Of a DNA stretch of 64,000 nt, positions 7,947 to 17,082 are shown in pieces; within the stretch, counting starts at the first letter, position 1, and each line of letters starts with the position of its first letter. The position numbers and the translations under genes were made by a program. Under the pieces are notes generated by a model that saw only the letters and a list, made by a program, of their open reading frames with translations, made no database searches and was not told the origin of the DNA. Source of the DNA: Massilia sp. YIM B02769 (GTDB taxonomy: Bacteria > Pseudomonadota > Gammaproteobacteria > Burkholderiales > Burkholderiaceae_D); contig NZ_JASNRC010000008.1 of the NCBI RefSeq assembly GCF_030411995.1, positions 124,001-188,000 on the forward strand, in the 5' to 3' direction.

Positions 7947-10166
7947 ATGCGCCTCCTCCTTTGCCTCCTGGCCGCACTCGCGGCCGCGCCCGCTTCCGCG
8001 GAACGCCTGACCCTCGACCGTATCCACGGCGAGCCTTCGCTTGCCGGTCCCGGCGTGAAAACCCTGAAGGTCTCGCCCGACGGCGAGCGCGTGACCTTCC
8101 TGCGCGGCCGCGACGACAACCAGTTCCAGCAAGACCTGTGGGAATACAACATGAAGGACAAGACCACGCGCCGCCTGGTCGACTCCAAGAAGCTGGTCCC
8201 GAACGAGGAATTGTCGCTCGAGGAAAAGGCGCGCCGCGAACGCGCGCGCACCGCCAGCCTGTCGGGCATCATCAGCTATAGCTGGTCGCCCGATGGCAAG
8301 CAGTTGCTGGTGCCGATCGCCGGCGACCTCTACCTGGTCGATGTCGCCAAGCCGGATGTGGCGCGCAAGGTGGCCTCGGGGAATGTGCTTGACCCAAAAA
8401 TCTCGCCGAAGGGCCGCTACGTTTCCTTCGTGCGCAACCAGAACCTGGTCGTCATCGACCTGAAGACCGGCGCCGAGCGCCAGCTGACCCAGGACGGCAA
8501 GGGCACCGTGCACAACGGCGAAGCCGAGTTCATCGCGCAGGAAGAGATGGACCAGACCACCGGCTACTACTGGGCGCCGGACGACTCCGCCATCGCCTAT
8601 AAGCGCTACGACGAAGCGCCGGTGCCGGTGGCGCGCCGCTTCGAGATCTTTGCCGACCGCACCGAAGTGATCGACCAGCACTACCCTGCCGCGGGCGACC
8701 CGAACGTGCTGGTGGACCTGTTCGTCGTGTCGCCGGAAACCGGCGTGTCGCGCAAGATCGACCTGGGCGCCGACAAGGATATCTACCTGGTGCGCGCCGA
8801 CTGGAGCGCCGACGGCAAGACCCTGGCCTACCAGCGCCAGACGCGCGACCAGAAGCGCCTCGACCTGGTGGCGGTCGATGCCGCCAGCCTGGCCCAGCGC
8901 ACCCTGCTGACCGAAACCTCGCCGACCTGGGTCAGCATCCACAACGACCTGCGTTTCCTGAAGAACCGTCCGGCTTTCATCTGGGCCTCCGAGCGCAGCG
9001 GCCGGAACCACCTGTATTTGTACGACCTGAACGGCAAGCTGATCAACCCGATTTCCAGCGGTGAATGGGGTGTCGACAACGTGCTGGCCGTCGACGAAAA
9101 GGCCGGCAAGGTCTACGTATCGTCGAACCGCGACGCCGTGATCGACAAGCAGACCTATGCCCTGGCCCTGGACGGCAGCAGCGCCGGCAAGCCGGCCCGC
9201 ATCACGAAGGGCGACGGCTGGCATGAGGCTGCCTTTGCCGGCAACGGCAAGATCTTCGTCGACACCTACTCGAACCCGACCACGCCGCCGCAAGTGTCGA
9301 TCCGCCGCGCCGACGGCGCCATGGTCGAGTGGCTGCAGCACAACGAGCTGAACGCGAACCACCCGTTCGCCAAGTACCTGCCCGACCTGCTGCCTACCGA
9401 ATTCGGCACCATCAAGGCGCACGATGGCCAGACCCTGCACTACTCGATGATCAAGCCGGCCAATTTCGATGCCACGAAAAAGTATCCGGTCTTCCTGTTC
9501 ACCTATGGCGGCCCGCATTCGCAGCGCGTGACCCGTACCTGGGGCAATTACTTTGACCAATACATGGCCCAGCAAGGCTTCGTGGTGTTCCGTCTGGATA
9601 ACCGCGGCTCGAGCCGCCGCGAGCGCCAGTTCACCGACGTCATCTATAACAACCTGGGCAAGAACGAAGTCGAAGACCAGGTGACCGGCATCGATTGGCT
9701 GGCCCAGCAGAGCTTTGTCGACCCGAAGCGCGTGGGCGTGTTCGGCTGGAGCTATGGCGGCTTCATGACCCTGCGCCTGCTGGCGGCTGCATCGGACAAG
9801 ATCGCGATGGGCGTGTCGGTGGCGCCGGTCACCGACTGGTCGCTCTACGACACCCACTACACCGAGCAGTTCGTCGGCGCCACGCCGAAGTCGGACCCGG
9901 ACGCCTACGCGCGCAGCGGCGTGTTCGCCCACCTGGATGGCCTGAAGTCGCCGCTGCTGCTGATCCACGGCATGGCCGACGACAACGTGCTGTTCACCAA
10001 CAGCACGCGCCTGATCGACGAGCTCGTCAAGCGTAACGTCCAGTTCGACCTGATGACCTACCCGGGCGCCAAGCACGGCATCTCGGGCCGCACCAGCCAG
10101 CGCCACGTGTATGGCCTGATCGAAGCCTTCTTCAAGAAGAACCTGGGCGGCACCGCACCGCAGTAA
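7947..10166 (+). CDS. S9 family prolyl oligopeptidase, DPP-IV-like
   Basis: 739 residues with a signal peptide (MRLLLCLLAALAAAPASA). The N-terminal beta-propeller with the DPP-IV signature covers about 60-480, and the alpha/beta-hydrolase domain follows. The triad is visible as Ser in GWSYGG (about 600), Asp in MADDNV (about 676) and His in KHGISG (about 709). The QEEMDQTTGYYW segment is the Glu-Glu motif that grips the substrate N-terminus in dipeptidyl peptidases. It likely releases X-Pro or X-Ala dipeptides in the periplasm. Confidence 0.92.
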   Translation: MRLLLCLLAALAAAPASAERLTLDRIHGEPSLAGPGVKTLKVSPDGERVTFLRGRDDNQFQQDLWEYNMKDKTTRRLVDSKKLVPNEELSLEEKARRERARTASLSGIISYSWSPDGKQLLVPIAGDLYLVDVAKPDVARKVASGNVLDPKISPKGRYVSFVRNQNLVVIDLKTGAERQLTQDGKGTVHNGEAEFIAQEEMDQTTGYYWAPDDSAIAYKRYDEAPVPVARRFEIFADRTEVIDQHYPAAGDPNVLVDLFVVSPETGVSRKIDLGADKDIYLVRADWSADGKTLAYQRQTRDQKRLDLVAVDAASLAQRTLLTETSPTWVSIHNDLRFLKNRPAFIWASERSGRNHLYLYDLNGKLINPISSGEWGVDNVLAVDEKAGKVYVSSNRDAVIDKQTYALALDGSSAGKPARITKGDGWHEAAFAGNGKIFVDTYSNPTTPPQVSIRRADGAMVEWLQHNELNANHPFAKYLPDLLPTEFGTIKAHDGQTLHYSMIKPANFDATKKYPVFLFTYGGPHSQRVTRTWGNYFDQYMAQQGFVVFRLDNRGSSRRERQFTDVIYNNLGKNEVEDQVTGIDWLAQQSFVDPKRVGVFGWSYGGFMTLRLLAAASDKIAMGVSVAPVTDWSLYDTHYTEQFVGATPKSDPDAYARSGVFAHLDGLKSPLLLIHGMADDNVLFTNSTRLIDELVKRNVQFDLMTYPGAKHGISGRTSQRHVYGLIEAFFKKNLGGTAPQ

Positions 10167-10213
10167 GTTTTCAGCTTGTCAAAGCCGGGGCCCAGGCCCC
10201 TGCCCAGCTTGCC

Positions 10214-10264
10214 AAAAAGGCCGGAAAGCCGCTCAAAGAGTGGTGATTCCGGCCTTTATTTTTT
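10214..10264 (+). terminator. Intrinsic terminator of the S9 peptidase gene
   Basis: The arms AAAAGGCCGGAA and TTCCGGCCTTTA are followed by TTTTTTT. The loop is about 20 bases long. Confidence 0.85.
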
Positions 10265-10549
10265 CCTTGTGGAAAAAAAGTCTTTCCGAAGAGGAATTAA
10301 TTATTCCGTAATTACGCAAAAAGTCAACACTGTTTGTGGCGTTCGCGCGACGTTGTTCAACATTTTTTTGCACCCGATTTGCATGCCTGAAATCTCGTTC
10401 TTTCCTATGAGAATGTGACGAATTGAACTCGGCTGTTTAGCTTTCCTGTAACAAATTCATTCCACACGGAATTAATTCCTCACGGTATTCTGCATGTTCC
10501 TGATCTCACAGACGCTCTTTTCCGGAGCGCGCACTACACGAGGAATACC
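10265..10549 (+). promoter_or_regulatory. AT-rich upstream region with two GGAATTAATTCC-type palindromes
   Basis: Distinctly AT-rich compared with its surroundings. A perfect palindrome GGAATTAATTCC lies at 10468-10479, and a near copy inside GAGGAATTAATTATTCCG at 10291-10308. They lie about 170 bases apart, upstream of the beta-helix gene. This suggests two operator sites and possible looping; no regulator gene is adjacent and no clear -35/-10 pair could be fixed. Confidence 0.4.
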
Positions 10550-11755
10550 ATGCAATCGATCCGTATCAACACCACCCGCATCGCTTTCGCCACCTCCGCT
10601 CTCGTGCTTGACGCCGCCATCGCAGCCCCGGCTTCGGCTGCCACCCTGAGCGTCGGCGCAGGCAAGACCTACACCACGCCATGCAAGGCCTTTGCAGTTG
10701 CCAAGGCCGGCGACACCGTCGAAATCCAGGCCGCCACCTACTCGGGCGACGTCTGCGCGATTACTGCCAACAAGCTCACCATCCGCGGCGTGAACGGCCG
10801 TCCAAAGATCCAGGCCGGCGGCAAGAGCTCCGGCGGCAAGGCGATCTGGGTCGTGCGCGGCAACGACATCACCGTCGACAACGTTGAAATGTCGGGCGCG
10901 AAAGTCGCCGACAAGAACGGCGCCGCCCTGCGCCTGGAAGGTACCAACTTCACGCTGCGTAATTCGTTCTTGCACGACAACGAGAACGGGGTCCTGAGCG
11001 GCGAAAACACCGCCAGCACCGTGACCATGGAGTACAACGAGTTCGGCCACAACGGCTACGGCGATGGCTACAGCCACAACATCTACATCGGCAAGATCGC
11101 GAAGCTCTACTTCCGCTACAACTTCTCGCACGATGCCAACGTCGGCCACAACCTGAAGACCCGCGGCATCTACAACATGATCGCGTACAACCGCTTCTCG
11201 AGCCTGCGCGCGGGCGAAACCGGCAGCACCGCAGCCGGCAAGCCGAGCTACGAGATCGACGTGCCGAACGGCGGCACCACCTATGTGATCGGCAACGTGA
11301 TCATGCAGCCGGCCTCGCACAACAATCCGGCCCTGGTGGCGTATGGCATGGAAGGCGCGACCGGCGCCGGCCGCAAGCAAGACCTGTATGTCATCAACAA
11401 TACCTTCCTGAACGAAGACAGCGGCCGCGGCACCTTCGTCCAGATCGGCTCGAGCGTGACTACTCCGGCGAAACTGATCAACAACATCTTCAGCGGCACC
11501 GGCACCATCACCGGCCAGGCTTCGGCGGTGAAGAAGACCAACTACCAGTCGCTGGCCCCGGCCTTCGTCAACCGCGCAGCCTATGACCTGCGCCTGACCT
11601 CGGCGGCGTCGCAGATCCTGAACGCCGGCTCGAACCCGGGCAGCTCGGCCGGTGGCCTGGCACTGAAGCCGACCGCAAGCTACAAGCACACCGCTTCGTA
11701 CTCGTCGCGTCCGACCCTGGGCACGATCGACATCGGCGCTTACGAAGTCCAGTAA
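10550..11755 (+). CDS. Secreted right-handed beta-helix protein (polysaccharide lyase-like)
   Basis: 401 residues. A signal peptide (cleavage near APASAA, about residue 27) is followed by repeated short strands typical of parallel beta-helix proteins: ITVDNVEMSGA, FTLRNSFLHDNENG, VTMEYNEFGHNG, LYFRYNFSHDAN, YVIGNVIM, LYVINNTFLNED. The fold is shared by pectate lyases, alginate epimerases and phage tailspikes. No catalytic residue set could be assigned, so substrate and activity are open. It is flanked by an AT-rich control region and a strong terminator. Confidence 0.82.
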   Translation: MQSIRINTTRIAFATSALVLDAAIAAPASAATLSVGAGKTYTTPCKAFAVAKAGDTVEIQAATYSGDVCAITANKLTIRGVNGRPKIQAGGKSSGGKAIWVVRGNDITVDNVEMSGAKVADKNGAALRLEGTNFTLRNSFLHDNENGVLSGENTASTVTMEYNEFGHNGYGDGYSHNIYIGKIAKLYFRYNFSHDANVGHNLKTRGIYNMIAYNRFSSLRAGETGSTAAGKPSYEIDVPNGGTTYVIGNVIMQPASHNNPALVAYGMEGATGAGRKQDLYVINNTFLNEDSGRGTFVQIGSSVTTPAKLINNIFSGTGTITGQASAVKKTNYQSLAPAFVNRAAYDLRLTSAASQILNAGSNPGSSAGGLALKPTASYKHTASYSSRPTLGTIDIGAYEVQ

Positions 11756-11788
11756 TCCCGCACGCGTCGGGACCAACCGGATAAATAA

Positions 11789-11823
11789 AACGGCCCCTGG
11801 CGTCATCGACGCCGGGGGCCGTT
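11789..11823. terminator. Bidirectional intrinsic terminator
   Basis: The stem AACGGCCCCTGGCGTC/GACGCCGGGGGCCGTT has an ATC loop and A/T-rich flanks on both sides. It serves the converging beta-helix and CsbD genes. Confidence 0.85.
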
Positions 11824-11856
11824 GTTCATTCAGGCCCGCAAGGGCCTGGTTGCCGC

Positions 11857-12042
11857 TTAGACGCGGTCGATACCGTCTTTCAGCGTTTCCTTGGCATCGC
11901 CGTATTTTTCCTGGGTCTTGCCTTCGACCTGGTTCTTCAGGCCCTTCGCCTGGGTTTCAGGGCTGTCGACCAGCTTGCCGGCTTCTTCCTGGATTTTGCC
12001 GCCGATGTCTTTCAGTTTGCCTTTGACTTGATCTTCATTCAT
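11857..12042 (-). CDS. CsbD-family stress protein (copy 1)
   Basis: A 61-residue hydrophilic protein MNEDQVKGKLKDIGGKIQEE..., the typical CsbD start, with helix-forming KGLKNQVEGKTQEKYGDAKE. CsbD proteins are induced in general stress; their mechanism is unknown. The ATG at 12042 is preceded by GGAGAACGACC. A second CsbD gene lies at 13454-13630, on the other side of the transporter gene. Confidence 0.92.
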   Translation of the reverse strand: MNEDQVKGKLKDIGGKIQEEAGKLVDSPETQAKGLKNQVEGKTQEKYGDAKETLKDGIDRV

Positions 12043-12239
12043 GGTCGTTCTCCTTGCGTAGTAGGCGCGGTCGATGTGCCGCGCGATGGGTCCAGAATAC
12101 GCCCTTGCAAAACACCCATCTGTACGGCCACGCACACAGCTCGTCCATATTCTTCAAAGCCACATGGATGCCCAGCCATGCGCCAGGCGCCCCGGCGTGG
12201 TGATACTGTTCAGTTATCCTTTTGATAATCGAGCACCAG

Positions 12240-13334
12240 ATGAACGAACACACCTCCCCCGCAGTCCACCCGCGCGACACCGAGGGCATGCCCAAGCGCA
12301 AGCTGATGAAGCGCGTCGCCCTCATCGACGGCATCGCCGTCCTCTTCATCCTCGGCCTGGCCGCCGCCTGGTTCGCCGTCGATGCCCTGCTGCTGATCTT
12401 TGCCTGCATCCTGTTCGCGGTGCTGCTGTATAAACTGAGCGCCCTGCTGGCGCAGCGCACCGGCATGAAACGCCAGATCGCCCTCGCGCTCGTGGTATTG
12501 CTGCTGTTTGCCGTGATCGGCCTGGGCGGGTGGGCCATGGCGCCCCAGATTTCCGAGCAGTCGACCAAGCTGGCCGAGGCCGTGCCGAAGTCGATCGAAA
12601 AGCTGCAGGAATTCGTCAAGGAACATCCCTTGCTGCAACGCGTGGCCTCGGAATTGCCGGCGCCGGAAGACGCCGTCAAGCAGATGTCGTCGATCATGCC
12701 GAACGCCGGCCTGTTCTTTACCGGGATCTTCGGGGCGATCGGCAACGTGGCGATCATCATGGTGGTCGGCATCTATTTCGCCGCCTCGCCGCATTTGTAT
12801 ACAGGCGGCTTCATCAAGCTGATCCCGCAGCCGAAACGCCCGCGCGCGCGCCAGGTCATGCAGAAGATGGGCGACAACCTGTCCAGCTGGCTGCTGGGCA
12901 CCTCGGTGTCGATGCTGATCGTCGGCGTGGTCACCTCGGTCGGCCTGAGCCTGCTCGGCGTGCCGCTGGCGCTGATCCTCGGCATCATTGCCGGTCTGCT
13001 GGATTTCGTGCCCTATGTCGGGCCCATCATGGCGGGCGTGCCGGCCGTGCTGATCGCATTTTCGATCAGTCCCGACATGGCGCTGTACGTGGTCCTGCTG
13101 TTCGCCGGCATCCAGCTGGTCCAGGGCTACGTGTTGCAGCCGATGATCGAGTCGCGCGCCGTCGACCTGCCGCCGGCCCTGATCATCGCCATGCAGCTGG
13201 TGTTCGGAACCCTGTTCGGCTTTGCCGGCGTGGCGCTGGCGACGCCCATGACGGCGGCGCTCAAGGTGCTGGTGCAGATGCTGTATGTGGAGGATGCGCT
13301 GGGCGACAAGATCGAGGAAGACGACAAGTCGTAG
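12240..13334 (+). CDS. AI-2E family transporter (PerM/YdiK type)
   Basis: 364 residues with about seven to eight transmembrane segments; the C-terminal GVPLALILGIIAGLLDFVPYVGP block is the family hallmark. Members export small molecules or act as Na+/H+ antiporters; autoinducer-2 transport is shown for few, so the substrate is open. ATG 12240 is preferred over an in-frame TTG six codons upstream, though neither has a strong ribosome site. Confidence 0.85.
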   Translation: MNEHTSPAVHPRDTEGMPKRKLMKRVALIDGIAVLFILGLAAAWFAVDALLLIFACILFAVLLYKLSALLAQRTGMKRQIALALVVLLLFAVIGLGGWAMAPQISEQSTKLAEAVPKSIEKLQEFVKEHPLLQRVASELPAPEDAVKQMSSIMPNAGLFFTGIFGAIGNVAIIMVVGIYFAASPHLYTGGFIKLIPQPKRPRARQVMQKMGDNLSSWLLGTSVSMLIVGVVTSVGLSLLGVPLALILGIIAGLLDFVPYVGPIMAGVPAVLIAFSISPDMALYVVLLFAGIQLVQGYVLQPMIESRAVDLPPALIIAMQLVFGTLFGFAGVALATPMTAALKVLVQMLYVEDALGDKIEEDDKS

Positions 13335-13382
13335 GCGGGAACAGGGACGCGGGCTGCGCCCTTGCAACACAACACAGCCGTG

Positions 13383-13416
13383 CATAAGAAAACAGCCGCA
13401 CATAAGAAAACAGCCG
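13383..13416 (+). repeat. Two tandem 17-bp direct repeats
   Basis: CATAAGAAAACAGCCGC occurs twice back to back (13383-13399 and 13400-13416). The second copy runs into the terminator stem behind csbD copy 2. It looks like a local duplication of terminator flanking sequence. Confidence 0.75.
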
Positions 13417-13431
13417 CGACGAGCGCGGCTG
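13407..13431 (-). terminator. Intrinsic terminator of CsbD copy 2
   Basis: The stem CAGCCGCG/CGCGGCTG is followed on the minus strand by TTTTC. It lies 23 bases behind the csbD stop. Confidence 0.7.
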
Positions 13432-13453
13432 CTGTTGATCTGCAAGCCCGGGA

Positions 13454-13630
13454 TCAGCGGTTGCCCTTGACGATATCCTTGGCGTCGCCCACTTTCTCCT
13501 GGACCTTGCCTTCGGCCTGGTTCGACAGCCCTTCGGACTGTTGCTGGCGGCTGCCGACGGCTTCGCCGACCTTTTGCTGGATCTTGCCGCCGATGTCCTT
13601 GGCCTTGCCCTTGATCTGGTCTTCGTTCAT
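13454..13630 (-). CDS. CsbD-family stress protein (copy 2)
   Basis: A 58-residue protein starting MNEDQIKGKAKDIGGKIQQK and ending VQEKVGDAKDIVKGNR, clearly paralogous to the protein at 11857-12042. It is hydrophilic, without a signal peptide, and probably a general stress protein. The ATG at 13630 follows GAGGTACTGAC on the minus strand, an acceptable ribosome site. Confidence 0.9.
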   Translation of the reverse strand: MNEDQIKGKAKDIGGKIQQKVGEAVGSRQQQSEGLSNQAEGKVQEKVGDAKDIVKGNR

Positions 13631-13732
13631 GTCAGTACCTCTTCGGTGTAGTGAAACGAAGGCCCACCTTAAGCCCGATAGTTGGGCAACTCTGTACGTT
13701 CGTTAACATTAGGGATGCGCATTAAGGTCCAC

Positions 13733-14368
13733 CTAAGGCTTGCGCCAGACGCTGGCCAGCCAGGGCTGCTGTTCGCGCGGCAAGCCTTCCGGGCGGTAGT
13801 AATGCCGAAGCGGCAGGAAACCCGCCGCCACCAGGTAGCGCTCCCAGGTCGAGTAGTCGTAATAGCTGCCGTAGCGCGGTCCGTTCCACCCTTCCTCGTT
13901 CTGCCCGCGCGGGTTCGAGCTGAACAGCACACCGCCCGGCTTCAGGGCGCCATGTAACCGCTCCAGTACGCCGGGCAAGGCCGCACTCGGCACATGGAAC
14001 AGCGAGGCATTGGCATACACGCCGTCGAACATCCCGTTCGGCAGATCCAGGTGCAGGAAGTCCTGGTGCCAGACCTCGCAGCCGCTGTGGTCGCGCGCCA
14101 TGGCCACGAACTCCGCCGAACCGTCGAGCCCGATGGCGCGGTGCCCGAGCGCGCTGAAGGTTTTCAGGTCGCGGCCCGGCCCGCAGCCGAGGTCGAGCAG
14201 CGTGAACGGCGCCGGCGCCGCGATCGCATCGAGCAGCGCCGCGATGTTCTGGCTGACGTCGTGGCCGATCGTCCCGGCAAAGAATTGCCGGGCATTGCGC
14301 TCGTAATGGTCGAGCGTCCGGCGCGCGATATCGTCCAGCTGTGCGTTGGAATGCGGATCGCCGGCCAT
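13733..14368 (-). CDS. Class I SAM-dependent methyltransferase
   Basis: 211 residues. Motif I is LLDLGCGPGRDLKTF (about 57-71), followed by GLDGSAEFVAMA as the SAM ribose-binding acidic loop and HGALKPGGVLF later. Substrate unknown. The ATG overlaps the TGA of the upstream M13 peptidase gene by one base (TGATG), so the two are translated in a coupled way. No pathway link is obvious. Confidence 0.85.
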   Translation of the reverse strand: MAGDPHSNAQLDDIARRTLDHYERNARQFFAGTIGHDVSQNIAALLDAIAAPAPFTLLDLGCGPGRDLKTFSALGHRAIGLDGSAEFVAMARDHSGCEVWHQDFLHLDLPNGMFDGVYANASLFHVPSAALPGVLERLHGALKPGGVLFSSNPRGQNEEGWNGPRYGSYYDYSTWERYLVAAGFLPLRHYYRPEGLPREQQPWLASVWRKP

Positions 14369-16455
14369 CACCAGATACGCACCCTGTCCTGTGGCGCCAG
14401 GTACAGCGACTGGCCGGGCTTGACATCGAAGGCCTTGTACCAGCCGTCCAGGTTGCGCACGATGTAGGTGCGGTACTGGGCCGGCGCATGGCCGTCGGTG
14501 AGGACGGCGCGGCGCAGCGATGCTTCGCGCATCTTGGTGCGCCAGCCCTGGGCAAAGCCGGTAAAGAACTGGCGCTCGCCGTCGGCGCCGGCTGCCTTGC
14601 CTGCCGGCGAGGCTTTGTAGGCGTCGAACGCGGCTTGCAGGCCCGCCAGGTCGGCCTGGTTTTCGCTCAGGGTCAGCTGGCCGTTCACCGCCAGGTCCGG
14701 GAAGGGCTGGTAGGTGTTGTACTGCGCCACCAGCTTGGCGGACGCCGCCTTGAAGTGGGCCAGGTCTTCCGTCGTCCACCAGTCGCGCAAGCGGCCCTGG
14801 GCGTCGAACTGGGCGCCCTGGTCGTCGAAGCTGTGGCTGATCTCGTGGCCGATGATGGCGCCGATCGCGCCATAGTTCACGGCGTCGGACGCCTTCGGGT
14901 CGAAGAACGGCGGCTGCAGGATGGCGGCCGGGAAGTTCAATGCGTTCTGCAGCGGCAGATTGACGGCGTTCACCAGCTGCGGCGGCATCGCCCAGTCGGT
15001 GCGCTGCGGTTTCTTGCCGAGCTTGGCCAATTCCTGCTCGTAATGGAATTGCTCGGCGCGCACGGCGTTGCCGAAGGCGTCGTCGCGCTTCACGACCAGG
15101 CCATCGTAGGATTTCCACGCATCCGGGTAGCCGACGCCGACGTAAAGCGATGTCACTTTCGCCTGGGCCTGGGCGCGGGTGGCCGGCGCCATCCAGTCGA
15201 GCTTGTCGATGCGCGCACTGAAGGCCTCGATGATGTTGGCAACCATCTTTTGCACGCGCGCCTTGTCTGCGGCCGGGAAATAGCGCCCCACATAAATCTT
15301 GCCAACGGCCTCATCCATGGCCTCGTTGGTGGCGGCCAGGGCGCGCTTCCAGCGCACCGATTGCTGCGGCGTGCCGGTCAGGGCCTTGCCGTTGAATTCG
15401 AAGCGCTGGTCGGCAACCGCTTTCGGCAGCAGGCTGGCATACTGGTTCAGCTTGTGGAAGGCCAGGTAGTCGCGCCAGACCGCCAGGTCGGGCTTCGCCA
15501 GCAGGCGCGCCGCACCGCTGACCGCGCCCGGGTGATAGACCTGGAAGCGCTCCTGGCCGGACAGCCGCGCGGCCTTGAAGAAAGCGTTCCAGTCGATGCC
15601 CGGCGCCCTGGCGGCGAAGTCCTTCAGGGTCCAGACATGGTTCGACTTCTGGATATCGCTCGACTCCTCGCGGCTGGCATGGGTCTGCGCCAGCGCCAGC
15701 TCGAGTTCGAACACGCGGGCGGCGCGCTCGTCGCTCTTGTCGTAGCCGGCCAGCTTCAGCATGGCTGCGATGTGCTGCTGGTACTTGGTACGCAGCTCGG
15801 CCATGCGCGTATTGTTCTCGAGGTAGTAGGCGCGGTCGGGCATGCCCAGGCCGCCCTGCAGCAGGTAAGGCAGGTTGCGCGCGGAATCGGCCAGGCCTTG
15901 CGCGACCCAGACGCCGAACAGGTTCTCGGTAAAGAAATCGGTGGAATTCAATGGGTCGACGTCGGCGCGCACCGAGGCGCCCAGCGCCCGTACCAGCGCG
16001 GCCTTGTCCTTGATCGCGGCAATGTCCGCCAGCATCGGCTTGACCGGCGCCAGGCCGCGCTTCTCGATCGCGGCGTCGTCCATGTAGGCGGCGTAGAAGT
16101 CGGCCACCTTGCGCGCTTCGCCCGACGTGCCCCTGGCGGCGCCGAGTTCCTCGATCATCTTCGCGATGCGGGCGTTGGTGTCTTCGGCCAGCGCGCCCAT
16201 GGCGCTCCAGGAACCGCGGTCGGCCGGGATCTCGGTCTTCGCCAGCCAGTCGCCGTTGGCATAGGCGAAGAAATCGTCGCCCGGCAGCACGGTCATGCCG
16301 GCCGGCTTGTCGGCGCCTTTGCCGGCGCTTTTGCCGGCGGCAGGGGCGGCGGTCGCGCCGCTGGCCTGGGCGGAGGCGAAGCCTGAAGCGCCGAGGGCGG
16401 CGCCGGCGAAGGCCAGGACGATGGCGGTCCTGGTTGGGGTCCAGCGAGGTGTCAT
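14368..16455 (-). CDS. M13 family zinc metallopeptidase (PepO/neprilysin-like)
   Basis: 695 residues. A signal peptide (about 1-30, cleavage near FASAQ) precedes the Peptidase_M13_N domain, and the catalytic domain carries HEISHSFDDQG (about residue 536; HExxH zinc site) and ENQADLAG, whose Glu is the third zinc ligand. The NAVNLPLQNALNFPAAILQPPFF block is typical. It likely cleaves oligopeptides in the periplasm. ATG 16455 has AAGGA upstream; a start 11 codons earlier would spoil the signal peptide. Confidence 0.92.
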   Translation of the reverse strand: MTPRWTPTRTAIVLAFAGAALGASGFASAQASGATAAPAAGKSAGKGADKPAGMTVLPGDDFFAYANGDWLAKTEIPADRGSWSAMGALAEDTNARIAKMIEELGAARGTSGEARKVADFYAAYMDDAAIEKRGLAPVKPMLADIAAIKDKAALVRALGASVRADVDPLNSTDFFTENLFGVWVAQGLADSARNLPYLLQGGLGMPDRAYYLENNTRMAELRTKYQQHIAAMLKLAGYDKSDERAARVFELELALAQTHASREESSDIQKSNHVWTLKDFAARAPGIDWNAFFKAARLSGQERFQVYHPGAVSGAARLLAKPDLAVWRDYLAFHKLNQYASLLPKAVADQRFEFNGKALTGTPQQSVRWKRALAATNEAMDEAVGKIYVGRYFPAADKARVQKMVANIIEAFSARIDKLDWMAPATRAQAQAKVTSLYVGVGYPDAWKSYDGLVVKRDDAFGNAVRAEQFHYEQELAKLGKKPQRTDWAMPPQLVNAVNLPLQNALNFPAAILQPPFFDPKASDAVNYGAIGAIIGHEISHSFDDQGAQFDAQGRLRDWWTTEDLAHFKAASAKLVAQYNTYQPFPDLAVNGQLTLSENQADLAGLQAAFDAYKASPAGKAAGADGERQFFTGFAQGWRTKMREASLRRAVLTDGHAPAQYRTYIVRNLDGWYKAFDVKPGQSLYLAPQDRVRIW

Positions 16456-16632
16456 GGTGTTCCTTATCGTGGTCGGGACGTCCTGCATGCCTTGAGCTTC
16501 GACCCGGGCATCCGGGCCGAAGTTCTCGGCTGCATATTTCCCATGATATCGCTATGAGGCGGATCAGAGGTAGTGGCGGACACACGGGACAGTCTTGGCA
16601 AAAAAAATTTCAAATTTTTTTAGCAAAAGCCC

Positions 16633-16659
16633 TAAAGTTTCCAAAAGCGCTGCCGTAAA
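16633..16659 (+). promoter_or_regulatory. Sigma-28 (FliA) promoter of fliT
   Basis: TAAAGTTT (16633-16640), an 11-base spacer, then GCCGTAAA (16652-16659). The consensus is TAAAGTTT-N11-GCCGATAA, so the -35 is perfect, the spacing exact and the -10 has six of eight matches. It stands about 50 bases before the fliT start. Confidence 0.85.
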
Positions 16660-16709
16660 AGGGGGGACAACCGGTCATCCGTCCGGAAGAATATTGCCTC
16701 GGTGCCAAC

Positions 16710-16991
16710 ATGAACCAGAACGACGTCCTCGCCATGTACGAACATATTGCCGGTCTGACGGGCCAGATGGCCAGCGCCGCGCAATCGGGCGACTGGAACG
16801 GCTTCGAGCAACTGCAGGGGCAATGCGCCATGCAAGCGAGCGCCGCCGCTAGCGGCGTCCCTGCCCTGGAAGGCGCGCGCCGCCTGCGCAAGATCGACCT
16901 GCTGAAGCAGATCATGGCCAACGACCGCGCCATTCGCGACATCACCGAACCCTGGATGGGCCAGCTCGACCGCGCGATGTGCGCGCACTGA
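16710..16991 (+). CDS. fliT: Flagellar protein FliT-like chaperone
   Basis: A 93-residue, mostly helical protein: MYEHIAGLTGQMASAAQSGDWNGFEQLQ at the start and IMANDRAIRDITEPWMGQLD at the end, the pattern of betaproteobacterial FliT. FliT is a cytoplasmic export chaperone for the filament cap FliD and an anti-FlhDC factor in enterics. The call is strengthened by the FliA promoter in front. It is unusual in standing alone, without fliD or fliS. A terminator follows 20 bases after the stop. Confidence 0.75.
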   Translation: MNQNDVLAMYEHIAGLTGQMASAAQSGDWNGFEQLQGQCAMQASAAASGVPALEGARRLRKIDLLKQIMANDRAIRDITEPWMGQLDRAMCAH

Positions 16992-17011
16992 GCGGCGCCA
17001 GCCTCGCATCG

Positions 17012-17036
17012 AAAGCGCCTGCGGGCGCTTTTTTGT
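17012..17036 (+). terminator. Intrinsic terminator of fliT
   Basis: AAAGCGCC/GGGCGCTTT stem with a TGC loop followed by six T. Confidence 0.85.
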
Positions 17037-17082
17037 TGCGCTGCCGGCAAGGCTGGCGCAAGCAATGCGACCGGATAAAACA

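Noticed and set aside
10176..10418. An 80-codon frame behind the S9 peptidase gene
   Set aside because: It runs through the intrinsic terminator, has no ribosome site and no protein-like pattern.
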